From NCBI GenBank assembly GCA_023247575.1, contig JAHFGE010000030.1:1-13647 (forward strand): a stretch of DNA of 13,647 nt, in the 5' to 3' direction. Position numbers and translations under genes: made by a program. This DNA comes from Candidatus Omnitrophota bacterium. Lineage in GTDB: Bacteria; Omnitrophota; Gorgyraeia; Zapsychrales; Fredricksoniimonadaceae. Below the pieces are notes generated by a model. The model was given only the letters and a program-made list of their open reading frames with translations, was not told the origin of the DNA and did not search any database. This document shows, piece after piece, positions 6,921-13,647 of the stretch (its first letter is position 1; each line of letters starts with the position of its first letter).

Positions 6921-7938
6921 TAGCTACCGAATACTTAAAGCAAATCTTTTCTTCACCGGTCTTCTAAGTAGGAAAATTACCATTCGTAAGTTTTGGAATA
7001 TCTTCGTTTGCACCATCGCTTATTTGTTAAAAACGAAGAAATCAGCAAGAGCTCCTTTTCTTTTAAGTTTGGAACTGTGGAACGAGTGCAACGCAGGCTG
7101 CCTCTTTTGCCGCAACGAAAAGGGGCAGGTTTACAATATTAATCCTGAGACTCCCATGGTGGGGAGCATCTCCAAAGGTAAAATGCCGCCGGATATGGCC
7201 ATGGAAATCATTGATCAAGTCAAAGATGATGTGCTTATCGCGGTATTGTATACCAACGGCGAACCGTTATTGTACCAGGAACTGGGAAAAGTCATCCGTT
7301 TTGCCACCCAGCGCAAAGTGATGACGATGATTGCCACCAACGGCCTGCTGTTTAATGAACAAAATGCGCGGGAGATATTAGAAGCGGGTATTGATTTAAT
7401 CAAAATCCAGCTAGGTGGATTTACCCAGGATATTTATAGTATTCAAATCCGATACGGACATGTGGAAAAGCTGAAAGAAAACATCCGCATGCTGGCTAGA
7501 CTTAAAAAGGAAATCAATACTCCGGTTCTGATTATGATCGACTGGATTACTTACAATTATAATCGCCACCAAATCCCCTTGATTCGCCAGTTCTGTGATG
7601 AACTTGGGCTTCTGTTAAGCTTTCGTCAAGGCAATCCCCGTGGAGGCCTTGAGGATAAAGAGGCTCCTCTTCCAACGACCACACTGCCTATGTCCTGTGA
7701 CTGGTTATGGAAGGCTATGCAGGTTAATTTTAATGGAGAGGTCCTGCAATGCTGTGAAGGAGTGGTGTGGAGTAATATCGAACCTTACACCACTTATAAA
7801 ACCGGAGACCGTAATATCGTCTCCATATGGAACGGCCTGGCAGCCCAGAATACCCGCCAACTGATGGCCGCCCAAGGGCGCAAATCCATGTCCATCTGCC
7901 GGCAATGCCAACGTGCCGGCGTTGCTTTTAAGTGGTAG
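6898..7938 (+). CDS. Radical SAM protein with SPASM-like cysteine-rich C-terminus
   Basis: A 346-residue protein. The radical SAM signature CX3CX2C is at C64, C68 and C71 (ECNAGCLFC), binding the 4Fe-4S cluster that cleaves S-adenosylmethionine. It is followed by TNGEPLL, which replaces the usual GGEPLL, and by ATNGLL. The C-terminal third holds CDWLWKAMQVNFNGEVLQCC and a final ICRQCQ pair, like the SPASM/twitch extension that carries an auxiliary cluster. Such enzymes modify peptides, sugars or other metabolites; the substrate here is not readable. The first about 48 residues before LLSLELWNEC are basic and partly hydrophobic and could associate with the membrane. ATG at 6898 overlaps the preceding gene by 23 bp; an in-frame ATG at 6853 would overlap it further. 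Neither has a clear ribosome site. Coupling to a polyprenyl-sugar synthase suggests work on a surface polymer or lipid, by inference. Confidence 0.87.
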   Translation: MESTSIRNSYRILKANLFFTGLLSRKITIRKFWNIFVCTIAYLLKTKKSARAPFLLSLELWNECNAGCLFCRNEKGQVYNINPETPMVGSISKGKMPPDMAMEIIDQVKDDVLIAVLYTNGEPLLYQELGKVIRFATQRKVMTMIATNGLLFNEQNAREILEAGIDLIKIQLGGFTQDIYSIQIRYGHVEKLKENIRMLARLKKEINTPVLIMIDWITYNYNRHQIPLIRQFCDELGLLLSFRQGNPRGGLEDKEAPLPTTTLPMSCDWLWKAMQVNFNGEVLQCCEGVVWSNIEPYTTYKTGDRNIVSIWNGLAAQNTRQLMAAQGRKSMSICRQCQRAGVAFKW

Positions 7939-7953
7939 TATTATCATTGCCCA

Positions 7954-8646
7954 TTACCTATATCCATATTTAATCATATCCTTAAGCGTAGCTGTAATAT
8001 TTCCTAGCTTAGCCCCTTTGGCCTTCCCTTGAGCACGGGGACGAAAAGTCACGGGAGCCTGGCTTATCCGATAGCCATTGGCTAAAGCCTTTTTAAGGCG
8101 TTCAATTTCCACGAAAAAACTGCGGCTTTTAACCGGCACGGTAAAAACCTCCCGACGACCCAACTTAATACCATTCACATCGCGGCCATTGATGCCGGTC
8201 ACGAGCCACGCGAGCATATTAAATCCATAGGAGAGAATTGTCCGCCACAGACTGTAAACAACATGCCGCTTGCGACGTACCCCAATAATCAAGTCGGCGC
8301 GGGTCTTTTCCCACTGTTGGTACAATGCCAGTAAATTTTCCGCCGGCCATTGACCATCTCCACCGGTCATATAAATATATGTGCCTTGGGATTCCCTGAA
8401 CAGTCGCCCAAAAGAAGCCACAATACCTTGATTGACCTCATTGCGAATCAGCCGTACCCGCGGATTGACCTCGGCGGCAGCGGTCAATATCTGCCAGGTC
8501 GAATCCATACTGGCATCATCCAAACATACCAATTCCCAACCCTCAATCCTCGACGACAAAATTTGTAACTGTCCGAGGTGTTCCTTGATAACGTCAGTAG
8601 CAACTTTGTCTTCATTGTAAAAAGGGATGACGACGGATAAAAACAT
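7954..8646 (-). CDS. GT2 glycosyltransferase, soluble DPM1-like, with altered DXD motif
   Basis: A 230-residue GT-A protein with LSVVIPFYNED at the N-terminus, LDDASMDST (D43, D44), RNEVNQGIVASFG, IIGVRRKR, NGIKLGRREVF, and the C-terminal APVTFRPRAQGKAKG segment typical of polyprenyl-phosphate sugar synthases. The usual DXD metal site reads TGGDGQWP (95-97 GGD), so the first aspartate is replaced while the second, D97, and the GQ remain. It may still bind metal through D97. No C-terminal transmembrane pair is present. It is the last gene of the leftward cluster, three bases after the stop of the 735-residue GT-C gene, with only a weak ribosome site. Its end faces that of the radical SAM gene across 15 bp, with no terminator visible between them. 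Confidence 0.87.
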   Translation of the reverse strand: MFLSVVIPFYNEDKVATDVIKEHLGQLQILSSRIEGWELVCLDDASMDSTWQILTAAAEVNPRVRLIRNEVNQGIVASFGRLFRESQGTYIYMTGGDGQWPAENLLALYQQWEKTRADLIIGVRRKRHVVYSLWRTILSYGFNMLAWLVTGINGRDVNGIKLGRREVFTVPVKSRSFFVEIERLKKALANGYRISQAPVTFRPRAQGKAKGAKLGNITATLKDMIKYGYR

Positions 8647-8649
8647 ATT

Positions 8650-10857
8650 TTATTTGTTTCGTTTCATCACTGCCAGGTATTGACCAGTTCGATCAAGCCT
8701 ATAGTGATCCAAAACATATTGCACAATGAACCACATATTTTCTGCTTTAGCTAGATAAGCCGGTGGCGGTTGGCCCTCCAGAAAGATGCGCTCTAAAAAC
8801 ACATATTGAGGTTTATCCTTGGCCAGTTGATTAATCGCTGTCTGATTAAATTTGTTTGTACTGGTATGTAGAAAATTGAGCGGCAAAGTACGCATATGCT
8901 TGGGGCGAGAGCTAATTAAAGGAAAGTAATAAAAAAACGGAGCCTTATCAGCCTGAATAAGAATTTTAACTTCAAAATCGCTAATCAAAGCCACACGTTC
9001 ATTGGGCTTAGTCAATGAGCTTATCATCTGTGCGTCCCGACTGAAATCAAAATCCTTGTGATAGTACCAGGTTAAAACATCCTCGCTGGGGACATCCCGT
9101 TCGGTAAACAGTTGTTCATTGGTTTCCTCCAACGAATTAGTCGGCATTTTCAACTCTTCTGGATCTTTCCGGGAAATGTGGAAAAAATAGCTCGATAAGT
9201 CTGCAGGAAGCGGCTGGGCTACCAGGGGATCCACCAGCGGATCATGGCTTAAGTTAAGCCGATTAGGGTAAGCCATAAACATATGGTTGGTCACTAAGGC
9301 ATAGAGGGCTAAGGCTAAACCGGAAAATAAAATCGGATAACGCTGTTTAACTGACAGCCGCGTCACCAACATTTTAATCCAGTATCCCGCCACCAGCATC
9401 AGAGCTAAACCATTCACATAATAGCTGGTCAACAATGAACGAGCGATATAGTAATGGTCTAGTCCGAGTCCATAAGCCGACCAAGCTATCGCCAATATTT
9501 GCCAGCGGCTGCACTGGCCGGTCAGCCCTTCGACTTTGCTCAGGGTTGATCCCGAGTGAAATCGAGGGATCAGCCATAAGCTACCGACCCACAAAATAGT
9601 CCACACATAGACCAGCGGAATGACGAATCCTATAAGCCCCGGCCAGAACATATGATACTTAAAACTTTCATTCATAGGGTAAGTGCCAATGCCGCTTAAA
9701 AAATAGTCAGTAGTTTCTAACCAATTGCTCCAGAACTGATGTGTCAGTACGGCTTTGCCAGCGGCACCATAAAATAATGCCCCTGCGGTGGCTACGGGTA
9801 AAATCAGGGCCAAAAATAATATCCCACTCCTTAATCTGGTCTCTTGACGAACAAATAATAAGAGAAGATAAAAATAGAATGTTCCCATAAGAAACAATCC
9901 CGTCGAATCTGTATAAAAGCAGGCCCATCCTGATAAAACCCCTGCTGCCAATAGCCACGCTGGTCGAAGACTCTTTAAATGCCGCCACAAGAGTAAAAAG
10001 AAAAAGATATCGAAAAAATATCTCATCACGGTAGCACTTGGGTACGTCAATACAAATGGGTAAACGCCAGGATGAAACATTTGCACCCGCATCCCCAATA
10101 ACAATACAAGAACCGCCAATAACCAGCTGCGTAGCCAAAGACCAGTGAAAATAAAAAAGGCTGTATAATAAATCAGGCTTCCCCAAATAATGATTTGCAA
10201 CACATGCGCATGAGAAAATCCACCCATTAATCGGCATATCGATGCAAATACTATCGGCATACCTACCCCGTATTGCGAAATATGGTCAACATCCATGATA
10301 TGCCCTTTATAGGCCGCCCAGCCTGGAGCCAGCACAAAAATATCATGGTGATGGAATTGCTCTCCAAGATACATATGCGCTGACAACCGTTGGGGAGAAG
10401 GAACATCGATAACCATGAATATCAAAACCAGACCAAACAACTGCAGTGCTTTTCTTAATATGGCGCGATTGGTTGGATCTACAAAAAGCCTGTAAACGGC
10501 TTGGACGGTAGCACTAACCCAAGGCCAAGTAAATTTATTCAATACACATACAGCAGCGACGGCCCACAATGCCCTTTGGGCCAGTGTAATCCGGTAATCA
10601 TAAAAGACCGTTTGAACCGCTGCACAAATCAGTAATGTCGTTAACACAAATTCGGTGATCACAAAACCTGCTGAAACCGCCGGCTGATAGCAACGAAGTA
10701 TGAATGCCATCAACAAAGTCCCCAGGACAAACACTATAAAATAAACCACCTGTGGCAAAGCTAGCTTGGCTGTTAGCAGGATGGCTATCATCCAAACTTG
10801 AACGCCTATGCAAAGCGTTAACAAAGCTATACCTAGTAAGGTTTTATTTTTACTCAT
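8650..10857 (-). CDS. GT-C-like polytopic membrane glycosyltransferase with C-terminal soluble domain (paralogue 2)
   Basis: A 735-residue membrane protein with the same plan as the 753-residue paralogue: a multi-helix half, a loop with HMYLGEQFHHHD (161-172) and DVDHISQYG (189-197), more helices with MRVQMFHPG, and a soluble tail with NSLEE, FFYYFPLISSRP, FLERIFLEG, ending GQYLAVMKRNK. Predicted to act outside the cytoplasm using polyprenyl-linked sugar (inference from GT-C topology). Residues about 429-447 are encoded by a palindromic insertion at 9520-9575 that the paralogues lack. ATG at 10857 forms a TGATG junction with the 421-residue gene, so translation is coupled; a TTG one codon earlier is less likely. 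A GT2 gene follows three bases downstream. Confidence 0.8.
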   Translation of the reverse strand: MSKNKTLLGIALLTLCIGVQVWMIAILLTAKLALPQVVYFIVFVLGTLLMAFILRCYQPAVSAGFVITEFVLTTLLICAAVQTVFYDYRITLAQRALWAVAAVCVLNKFTWPWVSATVQAVYRLFVDPTNRAILRKALQLFGLVLIFMVIDVPSPQRLSAHMYLGEQFHHHDIFVLAPGWAAYKGHIMDVDHISQYGVGMPIVFASICRLMGGFSHAHVLQIIIWGSLIYYTAFFIFTGLWLRSWLLAVLVLLLGMRVQMFHPGVYPFVLTYPSATVMRYFFDIFFFLLLWRHLKSLRPAWLLAAGVLSGWACFYTDSTGLFLMGTFYFYLLLLFVRQETRLRSGILFLALILPVATAGALFYGAAGKAVLTHQFWSNWLETTDYFLSGIGTYPMNESFKYHMFWPGLIGFVIPLVYVWTILWVGSLWLIPRFHSGSTLSKVEGLTGQCSRWQILAIAWSAYGLGLDHYYIARSLLTSYYVNGLALMLVAGYWIKMLVTRLSVKQRYPILFSGLALALYALVTNHMFMAYPNRLNLSHDPLVDPLVAQPLPADLSSYFFHISRKDPEELKMPTNSLEETNEQLFTERDVPSEDVLTWYYHKDFDFSRDAQMISSLTKPNERVALISDFEVKILIQADKAPFFYYFPLISSRPKHMRTLPLNFLHTSTNKFNQTAINQLAKDKPQYVFLERIFLEGQPPPAYLAKAENMWFIVQYVLDHYRLDRTGQYLAVMKRNK
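9520..9575. repeat. Palindromic element C (CCCTTCGACT...GCTCAGGG type), in frame inside the 735-aa GT-C gene
   Basis: The left half (GCCCTTCGACTTTGCTCAGGG, slightly trimmed) and the reverse complement of the right half (GATCCCTCGATTTCACTCGGG, likewise) are near-identical, so the unit folds as an imperfect hairpin around GTTGAT. Near-direct repeats GGTCAGCC (9520-9527) and GATCAGCC (9568-9575) flank it exactly 48 bp apart, or 16 codons, which would fit a target duplication and keeps the frame. It encodes a segment around STLSKVEGLTG. The aligned stretch in the paralogue at 12119-13647 (LIGLMIERKVGRQG) has no such residues. From memory, CTTCGACT...GCTCAGG elements of this kind recur in several bacterial genomes. 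Confidence 0.72.
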
Positions 10858-12122
10858 CAATGATAAAAATGCGAAAGAAGATTAGGGTAAAAGGTAAACA
10901 TAACATTGGTTAAAAGTGCACCTAAGCTTAAAAGTAATAAGATTAGCTTTGAGTCCCGCGCCCGCATATATCGATCTATACCGAAACTTATCAGAGCTAC
11001 CAAGGCCAGCGGTGACCAATAAAAACCATAAAGGTCTGACACCCAAGCGAAACGGGCATAGCAGGCAGGACCGTAAAGAGCTAATGCGATAAGTAAAATG
11101 TCGTCGGATTTAAAAACACGTTTCACAATAATCCAGACTAAAACCGCCACGTACAGCAAAGGAATGATAAAAGACATGGCATAGGAGAAGAAATGTCGGT
11201 AATGCAAACAAAAATAAATGGGTAAAGGCTGAGAATTTTTAAGAAATTCAATATGAAATCCTTGATAAATGATCAGGACGAGGGCCAAGTAGGTAATGGC
11301 CCATACTCTTAGCCACACCATTCTTCGAAGATAACTAAGCAGCAAAGTAAAGACCATAATATCTGGCCAATGAGCTAAAGGTGTACGGTCAGGATAAAGC
11401 CACACCAAGGGAGCCGCTCCTAAATTAAACAACTGTAATTTAATCATTACCAGGACACCTGCAGCCGCCATCAAATCACTCTGCAACCAACTCCGCAAAA
11501 ATATAAAACACGCCGCGTAATATAAAAGACTCAACAGAATCATCCGCTTGTCTATCCCCTGCAACGGATCAAAAATCCATAAACCAAAAATCCCGACCAA
11601 TGCCAAGAGAACAACAACCGCTATCAGTGGATTAATGCTCTTTAAAAGCTCTTCTCGTCGCTGCCAGTAATGACAAAGTTCTGACCAGAATATCCTTGAT
11701 AACAGCGATAGACCAATGGTTATATAAAGCATCCCCCTGGCCCAATGGGGATCACCATACTGAGTTATTTTAAAAGCGGCAAATGCCTGTAAAAAAAGCC
11801 AGACGCTATCAACAATGACTAGCGGCTTTAATCGTTGGGCCAATTGGGAATCATACCAACGTTTGCGCCAGAACCAGATGAAGACAACTTGGGCTAACAG
11901 GTTGATAGCGACCCAGAAATGATAAAAAGAAATGTCCCTTTTAGGTTGGAAAAGCCGCAATAACTGGGGCGCTACACCTTTGGTAATAGGCGCCCACGGA
12001 ATAGGAATAAAACTAAAAATTAGCACCACGACCACTAATACCTGCAGAGATTCCACTAAGGTCAACAGTGAAATCCAATATAAATTTCTGCCAATGGCCG
12101 TACGAAAGATGGACTTTATCAT
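10857..12122 (-). CDS. Shortened GT-C-like membrane paralogue lacking catalytic loop and soluble tail (paralogue 3)
   Basis: The 421-residue protein is membrane-embedded and clearly related to the 753-residue paralogue: QPKRDISFY matches RPDRDFLLY, LKPLVIVDSVWLFLQAFAAF matches LRPLLGVQGLWVTVEVFAAF, and LSRIFWSELCHYW matches LTKIFWGELCRAW. Three parts are missing. At residues 184-194 the whole GEQFH...DVD loop (about 65 residues) is gone and the sequence resumes at LYYAACFIFLRSWL. The middle helices and their loop are shortened. The protein stops at TFYPNLLSHFYH, where the others start the soluble tail. The frame is open and coupled on both sides (ATGA with the upstream gene, TGATG with the downstream), so it is probably translated. 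It may be a non-catalytic partner or a decaying copy. Confidence 0.82.
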   Translation of the reverse strand: MIKSIFRTAIGRNLYWISLLTLVESLQVLVVVVLIFSFIPIPWAPITKGVAPQLLRLFQPKRDISFYHFWVAINLLAQVVFIWFWRKRWYDSQLAQRLKPLVIVDSVWLFLQAFAAFKITQYGDPHWARGMLYITIGLSLLSRIFWSELCHYWQRREELLKSINPLIAVVVLLALVGIFGLWIFDPLQGIDKRMILLSLLYYAACFIFLRSWLQSDLMAAAGVLVMIKLQLFNLGAAPLVWLYPDRTPLAHWPDIMVFTLLLSYLRRMVWLRVWAITYLALVLIIYQGFHIEFLKNSQPLPIYFCLHYRHFFSYAMSFIIPLLYVAVLVWIIVKRVFKSDDILLIALALYGPACYARFAWVSDLYGFYWSPLALVALISFGIDRYMRARDSKLILLLLSLGALLTNVMFTFYPNLLSHFYH

Positions 12123-13647
12123 GATTTACGTTTCATCGCCACCAAATATTCCCCATACTTGGCAGGTTCATAATGAGTCAAAATATAATTTAATAATGAA
12201 ATTAAATCCTGAGAATCATGCAGATAGGCTTGCGGCACTTCATGCGTCAAAAATATCTTTTCCATAAACACGTATTCGGGCTTGCGCGACTCCATCCGCT
12301 GGATTTCACGATTAAGATTGTTGACCGTATAGATAAGGGTGACGACAAAATTACGCATACGCCGAGGCCTGGAATTCACCAGATCAAGAGTATAGAAAAA
12401 TGGCCGACGCTTGGCCTGGATAAGGATTGGGGTTTCAAAACTACTCATGAGAGGGACCTGTTCCCCTGCTGGCACCAGCTGATTAATGAGAGCCGCATCC
12501 TTGGTATAGTCAATTTCCTGACGGTAAAAATCTTTAAGCTGCTGGTCATCTTTAAAATCTTTTTCTATAAAAAGCATCTCATCTTTCTCACCCAATGAAT
12601 TTACCGGCAACTTAAAGGCATCCGGATAGGAAATAAAAAGATGGTTGAAATAGCTAAATCGTCCCGGTGGATTTTGAGACACCACTGGATGGGTCATGGG
12701 ATTGCGGGATAAATTAAAAATGTTTGGGTAAAGCAAAAAAATATGATTGGTCACTATCGACACGATGACAACTGCCAAGGTGGCTAACAAGATTAGCCGC
12801 TGGCGATAAGCATTCCATTGTTTTAAGGCCAGTGACAACCAAAAGCAGGCCAGGAAAGCAAGCACCGGCCCTATGCGCAAATAGGCGGTTGTGTTATTAG
12901 AAAGCTGAGCATGGTAGTGGTAATCAGCCAAAGCGTAAACAATAGCCGCCAACACCACCAGCCCCTGACGCCCCACCTTTCTTTCTATCATCAGTCCAAT
13001 AAGCCACACAGAAATCAGAGCATAAATGACCGGTAAAACAAAGGCCATGGACGCCTCCAGGACGAAACCTGGAACTAAGTTATTGACAAGCGGCTGACTT
13101 TGATGTCCCACAGCATAAAAACGGATAAATTCCAATTGATGATCCCAAAATTGTTGACCAAAGGCATACTTGCCAACCGTTAGCCAAACGCATAGAAACA
13201 TCACAACCCAAGGCAAAATAATCAATATCAGACGCTGCCGAAAATTGAGCGGAAGAAAAGAATTATCTTTAACTCTGACGGCGTAGATTTCCCTAGCTAT
13301 CAGGAAAATATAAAAAGTTGACAATAAATAGAGCCCTTCTCCTGTGGCATTATAAATAGCAAGTCCGGACGCTATGGCAGCCAATACCAGGCTAAGAAAT
13401 ACGGGGCGTCGGATATGCCAAACTAAAAGAGCAAATAAAATGGCATCAAAAAAGAAACGAAGCGGCGTTACTTGAGGATAAGTGAACGCAAAAGGGAATG
13501 TCTCTTCGTGAAATAGCTGCAAGCGTATGCTGATAAGTATCCCGATAACAGCCAGTATTGTCCCTCCGAAAAAACGTCTGAAGATCCAGTACCAGATCAG
13601 GTAATAGACAACCGCAATAGCCATCATGACCAGCAATGCATTCTCAT
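12119..13647 (-). CDS. GT-C-like polytopic membrane glycosyltransferase, N-terminus cut by window edge (paralogue 4)
   Basis: About 509 codons are in view; the frame is open to the right edge, and the residues there (ENALLVMMAIAVVYY) align with YANALRGLFWVGIVYY in the middle of the 753-residue paralogue. So the TTG at 13636 is not the true start, and the N-terminal helices and the GEQFH...DVD loop lie outside. Visible are about eight hydrophobic segments with SIRLQLFHEETFPFAFTYP, then HIFLLYPNIFNLSRNPMTHP, and the C-terminal soluble domain with NSLGEKDE, VPLMSSFE, PFFYTLDLVNSRP, FMEKIFLTHEVP, ending GEYLVAMKRKS. Its stop overlaps the start of the 421-residue gene (ATGA), making it the first visible gene of the leftward operon. 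Role inferred as for the paralogues. Confidence 0.8.
   Translation of the reverse strand, partial: ENALLVMMAIAVVYYLIWYWIFRRFFGGTILAVIGILISIRLQLFHEETFPFAFTYPQVTPLRFFFDAILFALLVWHIRRPVFLSLVLAAIASGLAIYNATGEGLYLLSTFYIFLIAREIYAVRVKDNSFLPLNFRQRLILIILPWVVMFLCVWLTVGKYAFGQQFWDHQLEFIRFYAVGHQSQPLVNNLVPGFVLEASMAFVLPVIYALISVWLIGLMIERKVGRQGLVVLAAIVYALADYHYHAQLSNNTTAYLRIGPVLAFLACFWLSLALKQWNAYRQRLILLATLAVVIVSIVTNHIFLLYPNIFNLSRNPMTHPVVSQNPPGRFSYFNHLFISYPDAFKLPVNSLGEKDEMLFIEKDFKDDQQLKDFYRQEIDYTKDAALINQLVPAGEQVPLMSSFETPILIQAKRRPFFYTLDLVNSRPRRMRNFVVTLIYTVNNLNREIQRMESRKPEYVFMEKIFLTHEVPQAYLHDSQDLISLLNYILTHYEPAKYGEYLVAMKRKS

Noticed and set aside
7939..7953. Bidirectional terminator between convergent genes
   Set aside because: Only 15 bp separate the stops and no stem-loop can be seen in or around them.
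9707..10237. Minus-strand open frame of 176 codons in another phase
   Set aside because: It lies wholly within the 735-aa GT-C gene, whose frame shows conserved motifs shared with paralogues; the alternative product shows none.
11932..12598. Two plus-strand open frames (111 and 126 codons)
   Set aside because: Both are antisense to conserved GT-C coding sequence, including the shared C-terminal domain, and show no recognisable motifs.

Overview
This window looks like bacterial chromosome of moderate GC content. Genes are tightly packed: stop/start junctions overlap or lie a few bases apart, and no stretch over 90 bp lacks a gene. Nothing in the sequence fixes the taxon. The mix of gene-embedded palindromic repeats, several GT-C membrane proteins of one lineage-specific type and DPM1-like glycosyltransferases would fit an uncultured candidate-phylum bacterium (Omnitrophota-like), but that is a low-confidence guess. 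No RNA genes, IS elements, CRISPR arrays or phage genes were seen.

Layout. (1) Positions 1-3590, minus strand: housekeeping-type genes, in transcription order a DPM1/ALG5-like GT2 glycosyltransferase, a YkgJ-type cysteine-cluster protein, a DUF2156 protein (homologous to the C-terminal domain of phosphatidylglycerol lysyltransferase), a DEDDh 3'-5' exonuclease, and the N-terminal half of aminodeoxychorismate synthase component I (PabB), which runs off the left edge. The first of these directly follows a 753-aa GT-C-like membrane protein (3608-5869). (2) Positions 5952-7938, plus strand: a GtrB/ArnC-like membrane GT2 and a radical SAM protein with a cysteine-rich C-terminus. They are divergent from the 753-aa gene and convergent with the next block. 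(3) Positions 7954-13647, minus strand: a coupled run of three paralogous GT-C-like membrane proteins (the first cut by the right edge) ending in a soluble GT2.

How the parts may work together (inference). Soluble and membrane GT2 enzymes of this type charge polyprenyl phosphate with a hexose on the cytoplasmic face. GT-C proteins then use such lipid-linked sugars on the outer face of the membrane. Two GT-C genes here are each followed directly by a GT2 gene, so the repeated unit may be an acceptor transferase plus its donor synthase. The four GT-C-like proteins share a GEQFH...DVD loop and a roughly 200-residue C-terminal soluble domain whose family I cannot name. One of the four (421 aa) has lost both parts and may be a pseudo-enzyme.

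The most unusual feature is three short palindromic insertions lying in frame inside protein-coding genes (2767-2848, 3394-3426, 9520-9575). They resemble in behaviour the palindromic elements of Rickettsia. The third is supported by comparison with the paralogues in the same window, which lack it.
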